In this document: positions 1 to 9,711 of the stretch, one piece after another
Position numbering within the stretch: the stretch's first letter is position 1
Layout of the letters: every line of letters begins with the position of its first letter
Source: Nitrospira sp.
GTDB lineage: Bacteria; Nitrospirota; Nitrospiria; Nitrospirales; Nitrospiraceae
NCBI GenBank assembly: GCA_018242765.1
Contig: JAFEBH010000002.1
Location: 124,001 to 188,000 of the forward strand
Reading direction: 5' to 3'
DNA: 64,000 bases
Made by a program: the position numbers and the translations under genes
The notes under the pieces: model-generated
The model's database searches: none
What the model saw: the letters and a program-made list of their open reading frames with translations, nothing else
Told to the model about the DNA's origin: nothing

Positions 1-252
1 CCATGGAAGACCGGCATGTCCCCGGCGAAGAACTTGGTGTTCTTTGGAGGCCGATTCATTGAACAGGCCTCGACCACCCAGACCCTTTCAAAAATGACTG
101 AGGCGGCACTGAATCAACGATTACCGATGGAAACCATCGCGTTATTGAATACGCGACGAACCGACCCCTGGCCTCAAGGCGTAGTGTTGAGCGACGACTT
201 CGCCCCGTATGATCTGCTTCTCGGACGAGAGCGCTCGCAATTGGCGGAGTAA
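1..252 (+). CDS. C-terminal part of a spermidine synthase-like (aminopropyltransferase) protein, 5' end outside window
   Basis: The frame is open to the left edge (P-W-K-T-G precede the first Met at 16), so this is the last ~83 residues of a longer gene. The end reads VVLSDDFAPYDLLLGR. This matches the usual C-terminus of spermidine synthase-like proteins and their membrane-fused variants, where a D-D-x-A-P motif precedes a short hydrophobic tail. The reaction cannot be judged from this fragment. The next gene (otsB) is convergent, with about 130 bp between. Confidence 0.55.
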   Translation, partial: PWKTGMSPAKNLVFFGGRFIEQASTTQTLSKMTEAALNQRLPMETIALLNTRRTDPWPQGVVLSDDFAPYDLLLGRERSQLAE

Positions 253-382
253 CCCGATCGTTCTTCCCTCGTTGTTCGCACCTTATATCTCACAAACGAA
301 TGACGCTTCACGAGATACCCCTCACACGTTTAGAACCGACACGAGAACGACGCCATAGAACTCTTTCAACATCCAGCTAACG

Positions 383-1210
383 CTATTCGTTAGGGTGAGG
401 GGTTGGTCTGGAAACTCCCTGTTCATGGCACCCACTCCAGGTCTGAAGACCGCGATCACCGCCCTCGACCAGGAACTGCAGTACGGCGGTGATTTCTGCC
501 TGTCTTTTCAGAAAATAACGGGCTGATGAACCCTTCTTCTTACCGACCCTGACGGTCAGGATGCGATGGTCCCTCAACGCAAAGACATCCTCATCCGTTT
601 CGTCATCCCCCACATAAAGCGCCGTGGGACAGTCTAGCCGACGCATGTACTCCAACAATGCCGTCCCCTTGTGCGAGGCCGTCGGCGGCATCACATTCAC
701 AACGGATTTCCCGAGGACAATGCGCGGCGGAGGAGACAACTCGCCGATCACTCGATTGATCAGTATCCGCGCCGCATCTCGGCGATCGACAGTTCTATAA
801 TGAAATGAGAGCGAATAGGACTTATTCTCAATAGACACCCCGCAGTGCGCCAGCTCATCGTGAAACCGCTCGGTCACAAACTGCAACCATGCTCGACAGG
901 TCTCGCGAACCTGCTGCTGATCCTCCTCGCGCGTATGGGGGCCTTCTGAGCCATGGTTCCCAATCAAGTGCGGGACGACCGTCCCAACCCGCGACTTCAG
1001 ATCTTCGACCGAGCGTCCCGAGATAATCGCGGTGGGAGCTCCCTGTGCAAGTTTTTCAAGCCAGAAGCGGATGGGACGTGACAGTCTCGCCGCATGATGT
1101 TCTCGAACGATCTTCGCCAAGGTTCCGTCGAAATCAAATGCGTAGAGCGACCTCCCCTTTATGAGTTTCTCCAATTCCAGTGTTCCTGCTTCCGTCAAGA
1201 GATAATCCAT
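383..1210 (-). CDS. otsB: Trehalose-6-phosphate phosphatase
   Basis: 275 aa HAD-superfamily phosphatase that dephosphorylates trehalose-6-phosphate to trehalose in the cytoplasm. Motif I is FDFDGTLAK near residues 25-33, with the nucleophile Asp and the general acid two residues later. AIISGRS follows as motif II. The C-terminal GDDETDEDVF gives the Mg-binding acidic motif. The length is typical for OtsB. It lies 21 bp downstream of otsA on the same strand, so the two form a synthase-phosphatase operon. The C-terminal tail past the last HAD motif (about 40 residues) is low-complexity. Confidence 0.92.
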   Translation of the reverse strand: MDYLLTEAGTLELEKLIKGRSLYAFDFDGTLAKIVREHHAARLSRPIRFWLEKLAQGAPTAIISGRSVEDLKSRVGTVVPHLIGNHGSEGPHTREEDQQQVRETCRAWLQFVTERFHDELAHCGVSIENKSYSLSFHYRTVDRRDAARILINRVIGELSPPPRIVLGKSVVNVMPPTASHKGTALLEYMRRLDCPTALYVGDDETDEDVFALRDHRILTVRVGKKKGSSARYFLKRQAEITAVLQFLVEGGDRGLQTWSGCHEQGVSRPTPHPNE

Positions 1211-1231
1211 GATGCCTGTGATGCCTTTCTA

Positions 1232-3472
1232 TCAGCTCAGCAAACTCGGTCGTCTCGCCTGCTTCATGACTCGTTCTTTTTGCCTCATGCGAGCGGCATC
1301 GATGAGCATCCGGCCCGCCCACCGATACACATTGAACTCTTGGATCAATCCACGCATGCTCTGCATTCTGGCCCGTTGCTCCACCTTCGGCATCGTCAGG
1401 CCCAGATGGAGGGCTGCGGCAAACTGATCGATGTCGTAGGGGTTGATCACCAACGCCTCCGTCAGTTCCCGAGCAGCCCCGGCAAATTGACTGAGAATCA
1501 ACACGCCCTGCTCATCGTCCCGGGCACCGACGAATTCTTTGGCAACGAGATTCATGCCATCATGGAGACTACTCACCACACAGAGATCCACTCCACGGTA
1601 GCACGCACAGACCTCAGCCGGCTCATGATGTTGAATTCGGAGACAGATCGGCTCATAGCCGGCATGCCCAAAGCGTTTATTGATCTGCTCGGCCAACGCA
1701 GAGACCTGGCTGGTAAAATGATGGTACTGTTCAATGACGGAGCGGCTCGGAGCGGCGATCTGGAGAAAGGTAAACTTCCCGATCCATTCCGGTTGGAGTT
1801 CCAATAGACGTTCCACCGCCATGAATCGCTCGAGTATGCCCTTCGTGTAATCCAACCGCTCGACCCCTAGACCGATGAGGCAATCCTCCGGCATTCCATA
1901 CGCCTCACGCAGCCTGGCCCGGCATTCTTGGATCGGTTGCTGATTACGGAGCCATTGCAACGGCCACTCGATAGAGATCGGATAGGGATTGACCGCCGTC
2001 ATTTTCCCCCCATAGGACACCGTGGAACTGTTTCGATCGATCCGTGCCTCAAGGGAGCGATCGACGCTATCGATGAAATTATTGCAATGCACCCTGGTAT
2101 GGAACCCGAGAATGCTGCTCCCCAGGAGCCCCTCGAGAATTTCCTCACGCCAAGGACAAATCCCGAAGCTCTCCGCATTCGGCCAAGGGATGTGCCAAAA
2201 CATGATGATCGTAGCGGTGGGCAAACGGTCTCGGATGAGCTTCGGCAAAAGAGCAAAATGGTAGTCCTGAACGAGCACGACCGGATTATCGGTCGTCGCT
2301 TCTTCATACACGGCCTGGGCAAACCGTTCATTGACGGCCACGTAATGTTTCCAATCCGATGACCGGAAAGTCGGTCGGACATGAGCGATGTGGCAGAGCG
2401 GCCACAGTCCCTCATTGGAAAATCCATAGTAATACCCGGCTTCTTCCTCTGCGGTGAGCCACACGCGACGAATCTGATACGAGGGATTCGACGGCGGAAC
2501 ACTGACATGGTGTCGCTCATCCACAACGTCCCGGTCTGCGGATCCGTTCCCATGCGCAACCCAGATGCCGGAACAGGCACGCATCACCGGCTCGAGCGCC
2601 GACACCAGGCCGCTTGCCGGCACCTGCACCGCAATGCTTTGCCCTTGCCAAAAGTGGGCGTAGGGTTGCCGATTGGACACGATCAGCACCTGATCGCCGG
2701 AAAATTGCTCATGGAGAATCGACTTGAGGCTGGCCGGGGTCCATGAAATCTGGCTTTCATCCCGCATGCGACGATCCGTCTCGAGCGCTTCCACCAACGA
2801 GCGCAAGTCCTTCGCCAGCGGCTGAAGTTCCGGAGCGTGCTGCTCCTGCGTCAGCGGAGTCAAGAGTCGTTCCCCCTTGACCATCGCTCGTACCCCGGCC
2901 ACCCATTCTTTCCAGCTGAAATGCGCGATGAGCAAAGTCACCGATGAGATGATCGCCGTCAACGCCGCAAAGACATAAAAAACATAACGCTTCGTATCAC
3001 TGCTCCGTTGTTGGATGAACCGCATATCGTGGAGCAGCAGGAGCCGTCCGAGTCGGCGCCCGTTGGATTCGATGGAAGCCGACATAATATGCATCGGCCC
3101 GCTGCTGAATGATCGAACGGCAGAAGAGTTTGGTGCAAGATCCAGTGTCTCCTGACAGGTCACATCCTGCGGAAATGCCTGGGTTTTATGAAGAAGACGA
3201 TTCTCGAGATCGCAAAAACCCATAGCAAAGAGCCGTTCATCCTGAATGATCCGGGTAAAATAGGCGGAGATCTTCCCTGTTGAGTTGGAGACCAGCAGAT
3301 CGGCCAGCGGTCCCCCCATCGTGTTGACCATCAGCTTGGACCGCATATCGAGGTCGCGGACAAACCATTTGAGCTCGAGTGAGTCGACGACCGGAACCAC
3401 CCCATAGGCGATCACAGCCAACACGATCACCAAGGGGAGGACGAACCTTAGCGAAAGCGCGAAGAGCCTCAT
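1232..3472 (-). CDS. otsA: Trehalose-6-phosphate synthase with N-terminal membrane/periplasmic sensor-like region
   Basis: 746 aa. Residues from about 261 to the end are a GT20 glucosyltransferase that makes trehalose-6-phosphate from UDP-glucose and glucose-6-phosphate. QVLIVSNRQPY opens the domain, and VQDYHFALLP, WPNAESFGICPW and GVERLDYTKGI are recognisable GT20 motifs. In front are a transmembrane helix (about 7-30), a predicted extracytoplasmic segment (31-161), a second helix (162-184) and a HAMP-like amphipathic linker. Ordinary OtsA is about 470 aa and soluble, so this is a receptor-like fusion. It is transcribed with otsB and divergently from the GH15 gene, 48 bp away. Function of the N-terminal part is unknown. 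Confidence 0.9.
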   Translation of the reverse strand: MRLFALSLRFVLPLVIVLAVIAYGVVPVVDSLELKWFVRDLDMRSKLMVNTMGGPLADLLVSNSTGKISAYFTRIIQDERLFAMGFCDLENRLLHKTQAFPQDVTCQETLDLAPNSSAVRSFSSGPMHIMSASIESNGRRLGRLLLLHDMRFIQQRSSDTKRYVFYVFAALTAIISSVTLLIAHFSWKEWVAGVRAMVKGERLLTPLTQEQHAPELQPLAKDLRSLVEALETDRRMRDESQISWTPASLKSILHEQFSGDQVLIVSNRQPYAHFWQGQSIAVQVPASGLVSALEPVMRACSGIWVAHGNGSADRDVVDERHHVSVPPSNPSYQIRRVWLTAEEEAGYYYGFSNEGLWPLCHIAHVRPTFRSSDWKHYVAVNERFAQAVYEEATTDNPVVLVQDYHFALLPKLIRDRLPTATIIMFWHIPWPNAESFGICPWREEILEGLLGSSILGFHTRVHCNNFIDSVDRSLEARIDRNSSTVSYGGKMTAVNPYPISIEWPLQWLRNQQPIQECRARLREAYGMPEDCLIGLGVERLDYTKGILERFMAVERLLELQPEWIGKFTFLQIAAPSRSVIEQYHHFTSQVSALAEQINKRFGHAGYEPICLRIQHHEPAEVCACYRGVDLCVVSSLHDGMNLVAKEFVGARDDEQGVLILSQFAGAARELTEALVINPYDIDQFAAALHLGLTMPKVEQRARMQSMRGLIQEFNVYRWAGRMLIDAARMRQKERVMKQARRPSLLS

Positions 3473-3520
3473 GGAAACAAGTTAGTTTACTTTCATGCAG
3501 AAATCAAATATGGTCCTGCT

Positions 3521-5305
3521 ATGTACCAGTTCGGACTCATCGGAAACTGCCAGATTTCCGCGCTCATCGGCACTCATGGATCGATCGACTGGCTCTGTCT
3601 TCCAAGACCGGATAGCCCCCCTGTTTTTGGGAAGATCCTGGACCAAGACGGGGGACATTTTTCGATCGACCCATCCGTCCCACTATCGGAAACAACCTCC
3701 AAGCAGCATTACCTCCCCAACACCAATATCTTGGTCACGACCGTCTCCCTCCCGAACGGGGACGCGTATCAAATCACCGACTTTTGTCCACGATTTCTGC
3801 AGTATGGCCGCGTCTATCGGCCGACCGCTCTTTTTCGAATCGTTGAACCGCTCAGCGGCTCTCCCTCCATTCGCGTCTCCTGTAAGCCGGTTTCCGGCTG
3901 GGACAAGACGCCGGTGCGATTCGTTCGCGGCAATAGCCACCTCCGATACGAAATGCGCGGTGAGTACTTGCGGCTCTTGACCGACATGCCCCTCACCTAC
4001 CTGTGTGAGGAAACGCCGGTGACGCTGACCTCAAAAATGTACTTTGCATTGACCTGGGGAATCGGGATTGAAGACGATCTCGTCAAGGTCAGCCACGAAT
4101 TTCTGGACCAGACCACGAAATATTGGCGGATCTGGGTAAAACATTGTTCGATCCCGGTCCTCTATCAGGAGGAAGTCATCCGCTCGGCCCTCGCACTCAA
4201 ACTCCACTGCTATGAAGACACGGGAGCGATCCTTGCCGCATTGACCACCAGCCTCCCTGAAGAACCAGGCGGCCCGCGGAACTGGGACTATCGCTATTGC
4301 TGGCTGCGCGACGCGCATTTTTCACTCTCCGCCTTCTATAACCTGGGGCATTTTGAGGAAATGGAAGGGTTTCTAAAATTCTTGCTGAACGTCGGGTATA
4401 CACGCGAGCAATCACAGGACCGGCTGGCACCGGTCTACACGCTCAGTCAAGACCTCCCCCTCCCGGAAACCGAACATTCCAACTGGCGAGGCTTTCTGGG
4501 CAGCGGACCAGTACGCAGCCACAATCAGGCGGCCGAGCATGTGCAAAACGACGTCTACGGTGAGATGCTGCTTACTCTGGCACCGATCTTTTTCGATAAC
4601 CGCTTTTTCGACCTCCGCACAAGAGATCATGAAGCGCTGGTGGCGAACCTGATCCGACTGTGCGAGCGGAGCATCTCTGAGCCGGATGCCGGGCTCTGGG
4701 AAATTCGGAACGGTTGGCGGGAACATTCCTTCACAAATCTCATGTGCTGGGCCGGCCTCGATCGTGCCTACCGCATCCAGCGATCCGGCTTTCTCCGCGA
4801 CTTGCCGATCGATCTCGACGCAGCACGGGCCCGAGCAGCCAATGCGCTTCTACGCGCGATGAAGGACAAGGCCTTACGGAACGGCCCAAACGATGACAGC
4901 TACGATGCCTCCTTGGCACAACTGGCGATTGTCGGGTTTCCGGATCGAGAGGTCTGCGACACAACGGTCTCTCAGATCAAGCACGCCCTTGCCCTCCGGC
5001 AGAACGAGAAAGAGACTGGGTTTTTCTACCGATACCTGCGGCAGGATGACTTCGGCAAACCTCAAGCGAGCTTTGTGATTTGCTCATTCTGGGTCGTTCA
5101 AGCATTGGCGAAACTCGGCCGCTTGCCGGAAGCCAAGCAGATCATGAATCAGTGCCTCACCGGCGCCAACGCGGTCGGCCTCTTCGCCGAGCACTTCGTA
5201 CCGGAAACCCGGCTCCAACTCGGGAACTTTCCGCAAGCCTACTCCCACGTCGGCCTGATCAATGCCGCCTTCGCCATCAGTCCTCCATGGAGTGATGTGC
5301 TGTAG
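3521..5305 (+). CDS. GH15 family glycoside hydrolase (glucoamylase/trehalase-like)
   Basis: 594 aa cytoplasmic protein of the GH15 type. The N-terminal beta domain starts LIGNCQISALIGTHGSIDWLCLP, typical of bacterial GH15 proteins. The (alpha/alpha)6 barrel contains GGPRNWDYRYCWLRDAHF, with a catalytic-acid region, and later SEPDAGLWEIRNG, the second conserved acidic motif. Some bacterial family members are trehalases and others hydrolyse alpha-glucans. The divergent otsAB genes make trehalase activity plausible, but specificity is not readable here. No strong ribosome binding site is visible before the ATG. Confidence 0.85.
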   Translation: MYQFGLIGNCQISALIGTHGSIDWLCLPRPDSPPVFGKILDQDGGHFSIDPSVPLSETTSKQHYLPNTNILVTTVSLPNGDAYQITDFCPRFLQYGRVYRPTALFRIVEPLSGSPSIRVSCKPVSGWDKTPVRFVRGNSHLRYEMRGEYLRLLTDMPLTYLCEETPVTLTSKMYFALTWGIGIEDDLVKVSHEFLDQTTKYWRIWVKHCSIPVLYQEEVIRSALALKLHCYEDTGAILAALTTSLPEEPGGPRNWDYRYCWLRDAHFSLSAFYNLGHFEEMEGFLKFLLNVGYTREQSQDRLAPVYTLSQDLPLPETEHSNWRGFLGSGPVRSHNQAAEHVQNDVYGEMLLTLAPIFFDNRFFDLRTRDHEALVANLIRLCERSISEPDAGLWEIRNGWREHSFTNLMCWAGLDRAYRIQRSGFLRDLPIDLDAARARAANALLRAMKDKALRNGPNDDSYDASLAQLAIVGFPDREVCDTTVSQIKHALALRQNEKETGFFYRYLRQDDFGKPQASFVICSFWVVQALAKLGRLPEAKQIMNQCLTGANAVGLFAEHFVPETRLQLGNFPQAYSHVGLINAAFAISPPWSDVL

Positions 5306-6238
5306 GGGAGTCCCGATCAGCTGAATCACCCGTCCTTTCCTTCCCGAAGTGACCGCTCAGTGAGTATCGACCGCTTTGTATGCCTCGTCGAAATGCGTGC
5401 CGGTCCCGGGTTAAGCACAACTGGAAAGTAGATCCTGGGAACCTAGCAGTCTGCTGAAAAACTCGGTTTCTGCTTCGCGCACCGTTGCACGATGATAGAA
5501 AGAACTGTCGCACTCTACACCCCAGAATGCTCAAAAAGGCCGTCCAGCAAGGCCGCAGCGAGCGAAGGGGCGAGACGTACGCTTCGGTACGTTGAGCCTC
5601 TGAGTGATGCGAGAACGCCGCTGGAGGACTTTTTCAGCATTCTGCTAGGGTTTTTCAGAGGTTCAAAAATGACAGAACATCGTCAATTTAGACCTCCATG
5701 AATCCACGACCAATTAGCAGCCTTCCATCTGAACTTGCCGTTCGGGACCTTCGTCCTTTGCGCAGCTACCGTCTCGATCCGAGGTATCAATCACGAAACA
5801 AAAATCGGCATGCAGGGTTGTTGGGTAGTGGTCCTCAGATGGGGTGAGCGTTACTGAGAAGAATGGCGGACGAACTTACAGGACCTTTTCTACCAAGGCG
5901 GTCGAAAGGCGTCGCTCCGAGATATCCCAGCAATCTGAAGCGCAGTCCTAAAAGATCAATCTTCCGGCCATGAACGACCCACACGCGGCGTATTGAGGAC
6001 AAACGCGACACTGATATGATCTCGGCGGGGCAGATTCCCCCAACACACAGCTCCGTTTCTACGATCGATCTACCGAAGTGCACAGGATCGCTCGCATTTC
6101 CATATCGACTGACTCGGCACAGCGCTTGCCGTTTCTCAGTACCATTCCTTCTCGTTATACCGTTAACAGCGAGAACCGCCGAGCACTCGACCTATTGAAT
6201 CAGATCGGCTGACTACACTCTACAAGGAGAGAGTCATC
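5306..6238. other. Gene-free stretch with one dispersed repeat
   Basis: About 930 bp between the GH15 gene and the SBBP-repeat gene. It holds the palindromic repeat at 5523-5645. Outside it a shorter inverted pair is visible: gctgaaaaactcgg near 5452 and ctagggtttttcag near 5645, which enclose the repeat. No reading frame with protein-like composition or a credible ribosome binding site was found. An aaggagag Shine-Dalgarno at the right edge belongs to the next gene. Confidence 0.6.
5523..5645. repeat. Dispersed palindromic repeat, copy 1
   Basis: About 123 bp beginning cagaatgctcaaaaaggc and ending gactttttcagcattctg, which are inverted ends. The interior has GC-rich inverted segments (ccgtccagcaaggccgcagc against cgccgctggagga). 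Related copies lie at 46714-46834 and 23966-24088. All three are outside coding regions, and this one sits just after the GH15 gene, where it could fold in RNA and end transcription. No transposase is associated, so it behaves like a MITE or REP-type element. Confidence 0.75.
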
Positions 6239-9000
6239 ATGAAACCCAGCCATGAAACATTCCGGCATTTCAGCAGCATGGTCTTCTTCATTGTCGTGAG
6301 TTTCGAACCCGCAGCTACGCTGTGGGCGAACGCGCTGGAGAACGCGACCCAACCCCCGGCGCCCGCGATCGCGACTGTACAATCGACCTACGGAAAGCTG
6401 CCGCTCAGCTTCGAAGCCAATCAGGGCCAATGGGATCCCTCCGTGCAGTTCGCCACTCGTGGGAGGAATCACACCCTCTTCCTGACGCCGAATGAAGCGG
6501 TACTGAGCCTGAGTACCGGTACAGTGACAGATCGCAAGCGACACAATGCCCTCACGCAGCCCCCGCAATTGAGCCGCCCCTCTGCACACTCGAACTCCGT
6601 CGTCCGAATGAAGTTCGCCGGGGCTGATACGAACGCCGAGGTCGCCGGGTTTGCACCACTGCCCGGCATCACCAACTACTTCATCGGTGATGATCCGACG
6701 AAGTGGCGCACCCACATTCCGACGTATCGGAAGGTCGAATACAAGAATCTCTATGCGGGGATTGATCTGGTCTACTACGGCAATCAGGGCCAGCTCGAAT
6801 ATGACCTTGTCGTCGCACCCGGCGCCGATCCCGCACAGATCATGCTGGCGTTCGACGGAGCCGAGCACATCGCGGTAGACGAGCAGGGCGATCTCGTTCT
6901 CACTCTGCCGCAGCAATCTAGGGAGAATGGACATCAAGCGGCCCCCACGCTCCGCCTGCACAAGCCGGTGGTCTATCAGCGAGATGAGCAAGGCGAGAAG
7001 CATCTGCTGGCCGGGACTTATGCGGTCCGATCCTCTAAGCAGCCTTCGCATCATACTGCGTCAGTTGCTCTGCATCCGAGCGAGACCCAGCACATTGCCT
7101 TTCAGGTTGCCTCTTACGACGCTAGCAAACCACTCATCATTGACCCCGTCCTCTCCTGGGCCACCTATTTGGGTGGCAGTGGGGGGGGGACGCCTCCTCG
7201 GGTATCGCACTAGATGCCGCCGGCAACATTTACATGACGGGGAGCACTAATTCCCCAGACTTTCCCGGCACAGCGAGCAGCCCCATTCAGAACACTATTG
7301 GTGTTGGCCCCAGCGATCTCGACGCATTTGTCACAAAACTTAATCCAGCGGGCACCGCGATTCTCTACTCGACCTATTTAGGCAGCAGCGGTGGTGACAC
7401 GGCTTCCGGAATCGCCGTGGACCCTGCTGGCAATGCCTATGTGACGGGGAGTCTCGTGGGGGGGCCGGACTTTCCAGGCACTGCTGGTAGCCTCATCCAA
7501 AGTACAATGCGCAGCGATCGTGACGCCTTCGTGACAAAGATCAATACCACCGGCACCGCGATTCTTTACTCAACGTTTCTGGGTAGTGGCGGGGATGATT
7601 TTGCATATGGGATCGCCGTGGATCAATCGGGGAATGCCTATGTGACAGGAGAAACCTGGGAGTCTGACTTTCCTGGTACCGCGGGCAGTTCTATTCAAAA
7701 CATCTTTGGTGGCGACATTGATGCCTTCGTGACGAAAATCAACGCAGCCGGAACCGCCATTGTCTACTCCACCTATTTGGGCGGCCAGAGGTCCGAGTAT
7801 GGCAATGGAATTGCTGTGGATCAGGAAGGACAGGTCTATGTGACTGGCCCCACTGCATCGCCAAACTTTCCAGGTACCGCGAACAGTCCTATCTATAACA
7901 GCGGCAGCTCCTTTGTCACCAAGTTGAACGCAGCCGGTACGGCGATTGTCTATTCGACCTATTTAGGAAGCAACGGCGGTGGAATCGGCATTGCAATCGC
8001 GGTGGACGACGTTGATAATGCCTATGTGACCGGTGGTGCGGGGCCAGGCTTTCTCGGCACGGCGAGCAGCCCCATCCAGAACACGAACGGTGGCGACACC
8101 GACGCTTATGTCATCAAGCTCAACAGAGCCGGCACGGCGATTGTCTATTCCACGTATTTAGGTGGCAGCGGGAGGGAATATGGCCTTGGAATCGCGGTGG
8201 ATGCAGCCGGCAATGTCTATGTGACGGGGCAAACTGACACACCGGGGTCCGGTTTTCCAGGGACAGCAAGTAGTCCAATCCAGAGTACCTTTGGCGGGGG
8301 CCAGACCGATGCGTTCGTCACAAAGCTCAACTCGACTGGCACCGCGATTCTCTATTCCACCTATTTAGGTGGCAGCAGGAGTGAATTTGGCAGTGGAATC
8401 GCACTGGATGCAGCCGGCAACGCCTATGTGTCCGGAAGAACCTCCTCGTCTGACTTTCCCAGCACGGCCGGCAGTCCACTCCAGAACATGCTTCGTGGTG
8501 GCTTTGACGCCTTTGTGGCGAAGATCAGCAGCAGCATCCCCTTCGCCGAGTTCGACGCGAGAGCCAAGCTAGATGTAGATGATCGGCGGCACCATGGCGG
8601 GTTTAAATCGCATCATCGCCCCTATCACGATGACGCTGAAGGACGTGATTATCGGCGTCAGGGTGACGACGAGTTCAAGCTGGAAGCTACCTTCACTCTC
8701 GGTGGCGGCAGTAACGGGATCGAGCCTCTCAAGGAAGCCATGATCATCCAGGTGGGCACCTTCTCGACGGCCATCCCGGCCGGTTCGTTCAAACAGCATA
8801 AAGGGCGGTATGTCTTCGAGGGGAGGATCAACGGCGTGCACCTCGAGGCAGTGCTGCGGTCCTTGATTCTCGGGAACGATTACGAGTTGAAAGTGGAGGC
8901 TCATGGCGCAGATTTGACCGGCACCACAAATCCGGTCCCTGTGAGTGTCACGATCGGCGACGACAGCGGCAGCAAGGAGATCACTGCCAAGATCAAGTGA
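6239..9000 (+). pseudogene. Secreted SBBP (beta-propeller repeat) protein, frame broken at a G9 tract
   Basis: Two frames, 6239-7213 (324 aa) and 7234-9000, together encode one protein of about 920 residues. The first half has a signal peptide and an N-terminal domain beginning PLSFEANQGQWDPSVQF, typical of SBBP-repeat proteins. Seven repeats of about 55-60 residues follow, with recurring YSTYLGG, GIAVD.AGNAYVTG, DFPGTA and DAFVTK blocks. The C-terminal ~150 residues form a separate beta-rich segment. The break lies in repeat 1 at nine Gs (7181-7189); seven or ten Gs would restore one frame. This could be phase variation, true decay or a sequencing error. The ribosome binding site aaggagag supports the start. 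Likely cell-surface or secreted. Confidence 0.8.
7181..7189 (+). repeat. Homopolymeric G9 tract at the frame break
   Basis: Nine consecutive Gs follow GGTGGCAGT in the first SBBP repeat. The continuation D-A-S-S-G-I-A-L-D-A-A-G-N is found only if two Gs are removed or one is added. Such tracts slip during replication. Confidence 0.85.
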
Positions 9001-9184
9001 GCCCCAGGAGATCGCAAATATTTCTGTTCCATCATCCCTCTGGATAACTCGTAAACCAGCCGGTTGCCACATGAGGCAACTCGGCTGGCAACAAAGTGAA
9101 GACGATGCCACCAAACTCCTGGAGAAGTACTACTTGTTGGTTGAAGGCTCTTTCCGGCGGCGACAATAAGGCGAGACTACATGC
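9001..9184. other. Short intergenic region with a stem-loop at 9056-9088
   Basis: An imperfect inverted repeat, ccagccggttgcc / ggcaactcggctgg, lies 55 bp after the SBBP gene stop. It could be a transcription terminator or mRNA stabiliser, but there is no T-run after the stem. Nothing else is recognised in this stretch. Confidence 0.45.
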
Positions 9185-9463
9185 CTACGTACGTCGTTTA
9201 CTCAAACATCTGAGTGTTGTGAGATCACCGTAGATCAGGCTTTGCTTTTTCACCGCACTCCATCGTTTCAACTGACGCTCCCGCTTGATGGCTTACGTTT
9301 CCGTATCAAAGACCTCTGTGTACATGAGCCGAACAGGCCGACGCTTGAATGTATACGTGGAACCTTACCCGACGTTGTGAGCATGAACACGATCTTGCAA
9401 GCCCCGAGTTGAACCTACGTAGAAGGAATCGTCGGAGCAGCGGAGAATGTACACGTAATACAT
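9185..9463 (-). pseudogene. GIY-YIG endonuclease-like gene, inactivated by two in-frame stops
   Basis: Read on the minus strand from the ATG at 9463, the translation is MYYVYILRCSDDSFYVGST..., the start of a small GIY-YIG (UPF0213/YhbQ-like) nuclease. It carries the Y-Y-V-Y-I-L and Y-V-G-S-T motifs. TAA at 9365-9367 ends it after 32 codons. The same frame continues with RRPVRLMYTEVFDTET, a TAA at 9293-9295, then AIKRERQLKRWS and so on to a stop at 9185. Both halves match the family in order and in one frame, so this is a nonsense-inactivated gene of about 92 codons. It lies just outside the left end of the integrated element. Confidence 0.8.
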
Positions 9464-9663
9464 GGGATGAGCGCTCTACCATCCATCGATGGGGTTCTAT
9501 ATCAAGCCTAAGTCTACCTGTCGAGACTTTTGGTCAAGCACGCAAAAAGGCGGGCTGAACTTCTGGTGATTGCCCCTCGACGCGCTTCGCTGGCTCGGGG
9601 CACCATTCGACCGCCGGCGAATGAAATCCTCACATTATTTGATGGCCCGCCATGAGCGAGCAT

Positions 9664-9687
9664 GAATGTGCTCAGTCGAGCACATTC
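9664..9687. terminator. Perfect 10-bp stem-loop next to the left attachment site (probable displaced tmRNA terminator)
   Basis: gaatgtgctc-agtc-gagcacattc is a perfect inverted repeat 10 bp left of the attachment-site repeat. In the uninterrupted chromosome this sequence would lie immediately downstream of the tmRNA 3' end. It therefore probably belonged to the ssrA transcription unit as its terminator or 3' processing hairpin. There is no long T-tract. Confidence 0.45.
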
Positions 9688-9697
9688 GCGAGTCGAA

Positions 9698-9711
9698 TGG
9701 TGGAGGCGAGG
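9698..9711. other. Left attachment site (direct repeat of the tmRNA 3' end)
   Basis: The 14 bases tggtggaggcgagg are identical to 23610-23623, the complement of the last 14 nt of tmRNA including CCA. Similarity fades beyond them (cgctcaaccc here against ggagttgaaccc there). The pair brackets all of the phage-like genes, marking the ends of an integrated element. Confidence 0.8.

Noticed and set aside
1094..1807. A 237-codon plus-strand frame opposite otsA
   Set aside because: It is the antisense of the conserved GT20 domain, a common shadow frame in GC-rich genes.
7200..8560. Regular repeats that might suggest a CRISPR-like or satellite DNA array
   Set aside because: The repeats are coding (SBBP propeller units of about 165-180 bp with silent and conservative changes) and have no constant repeat/spacer structure.
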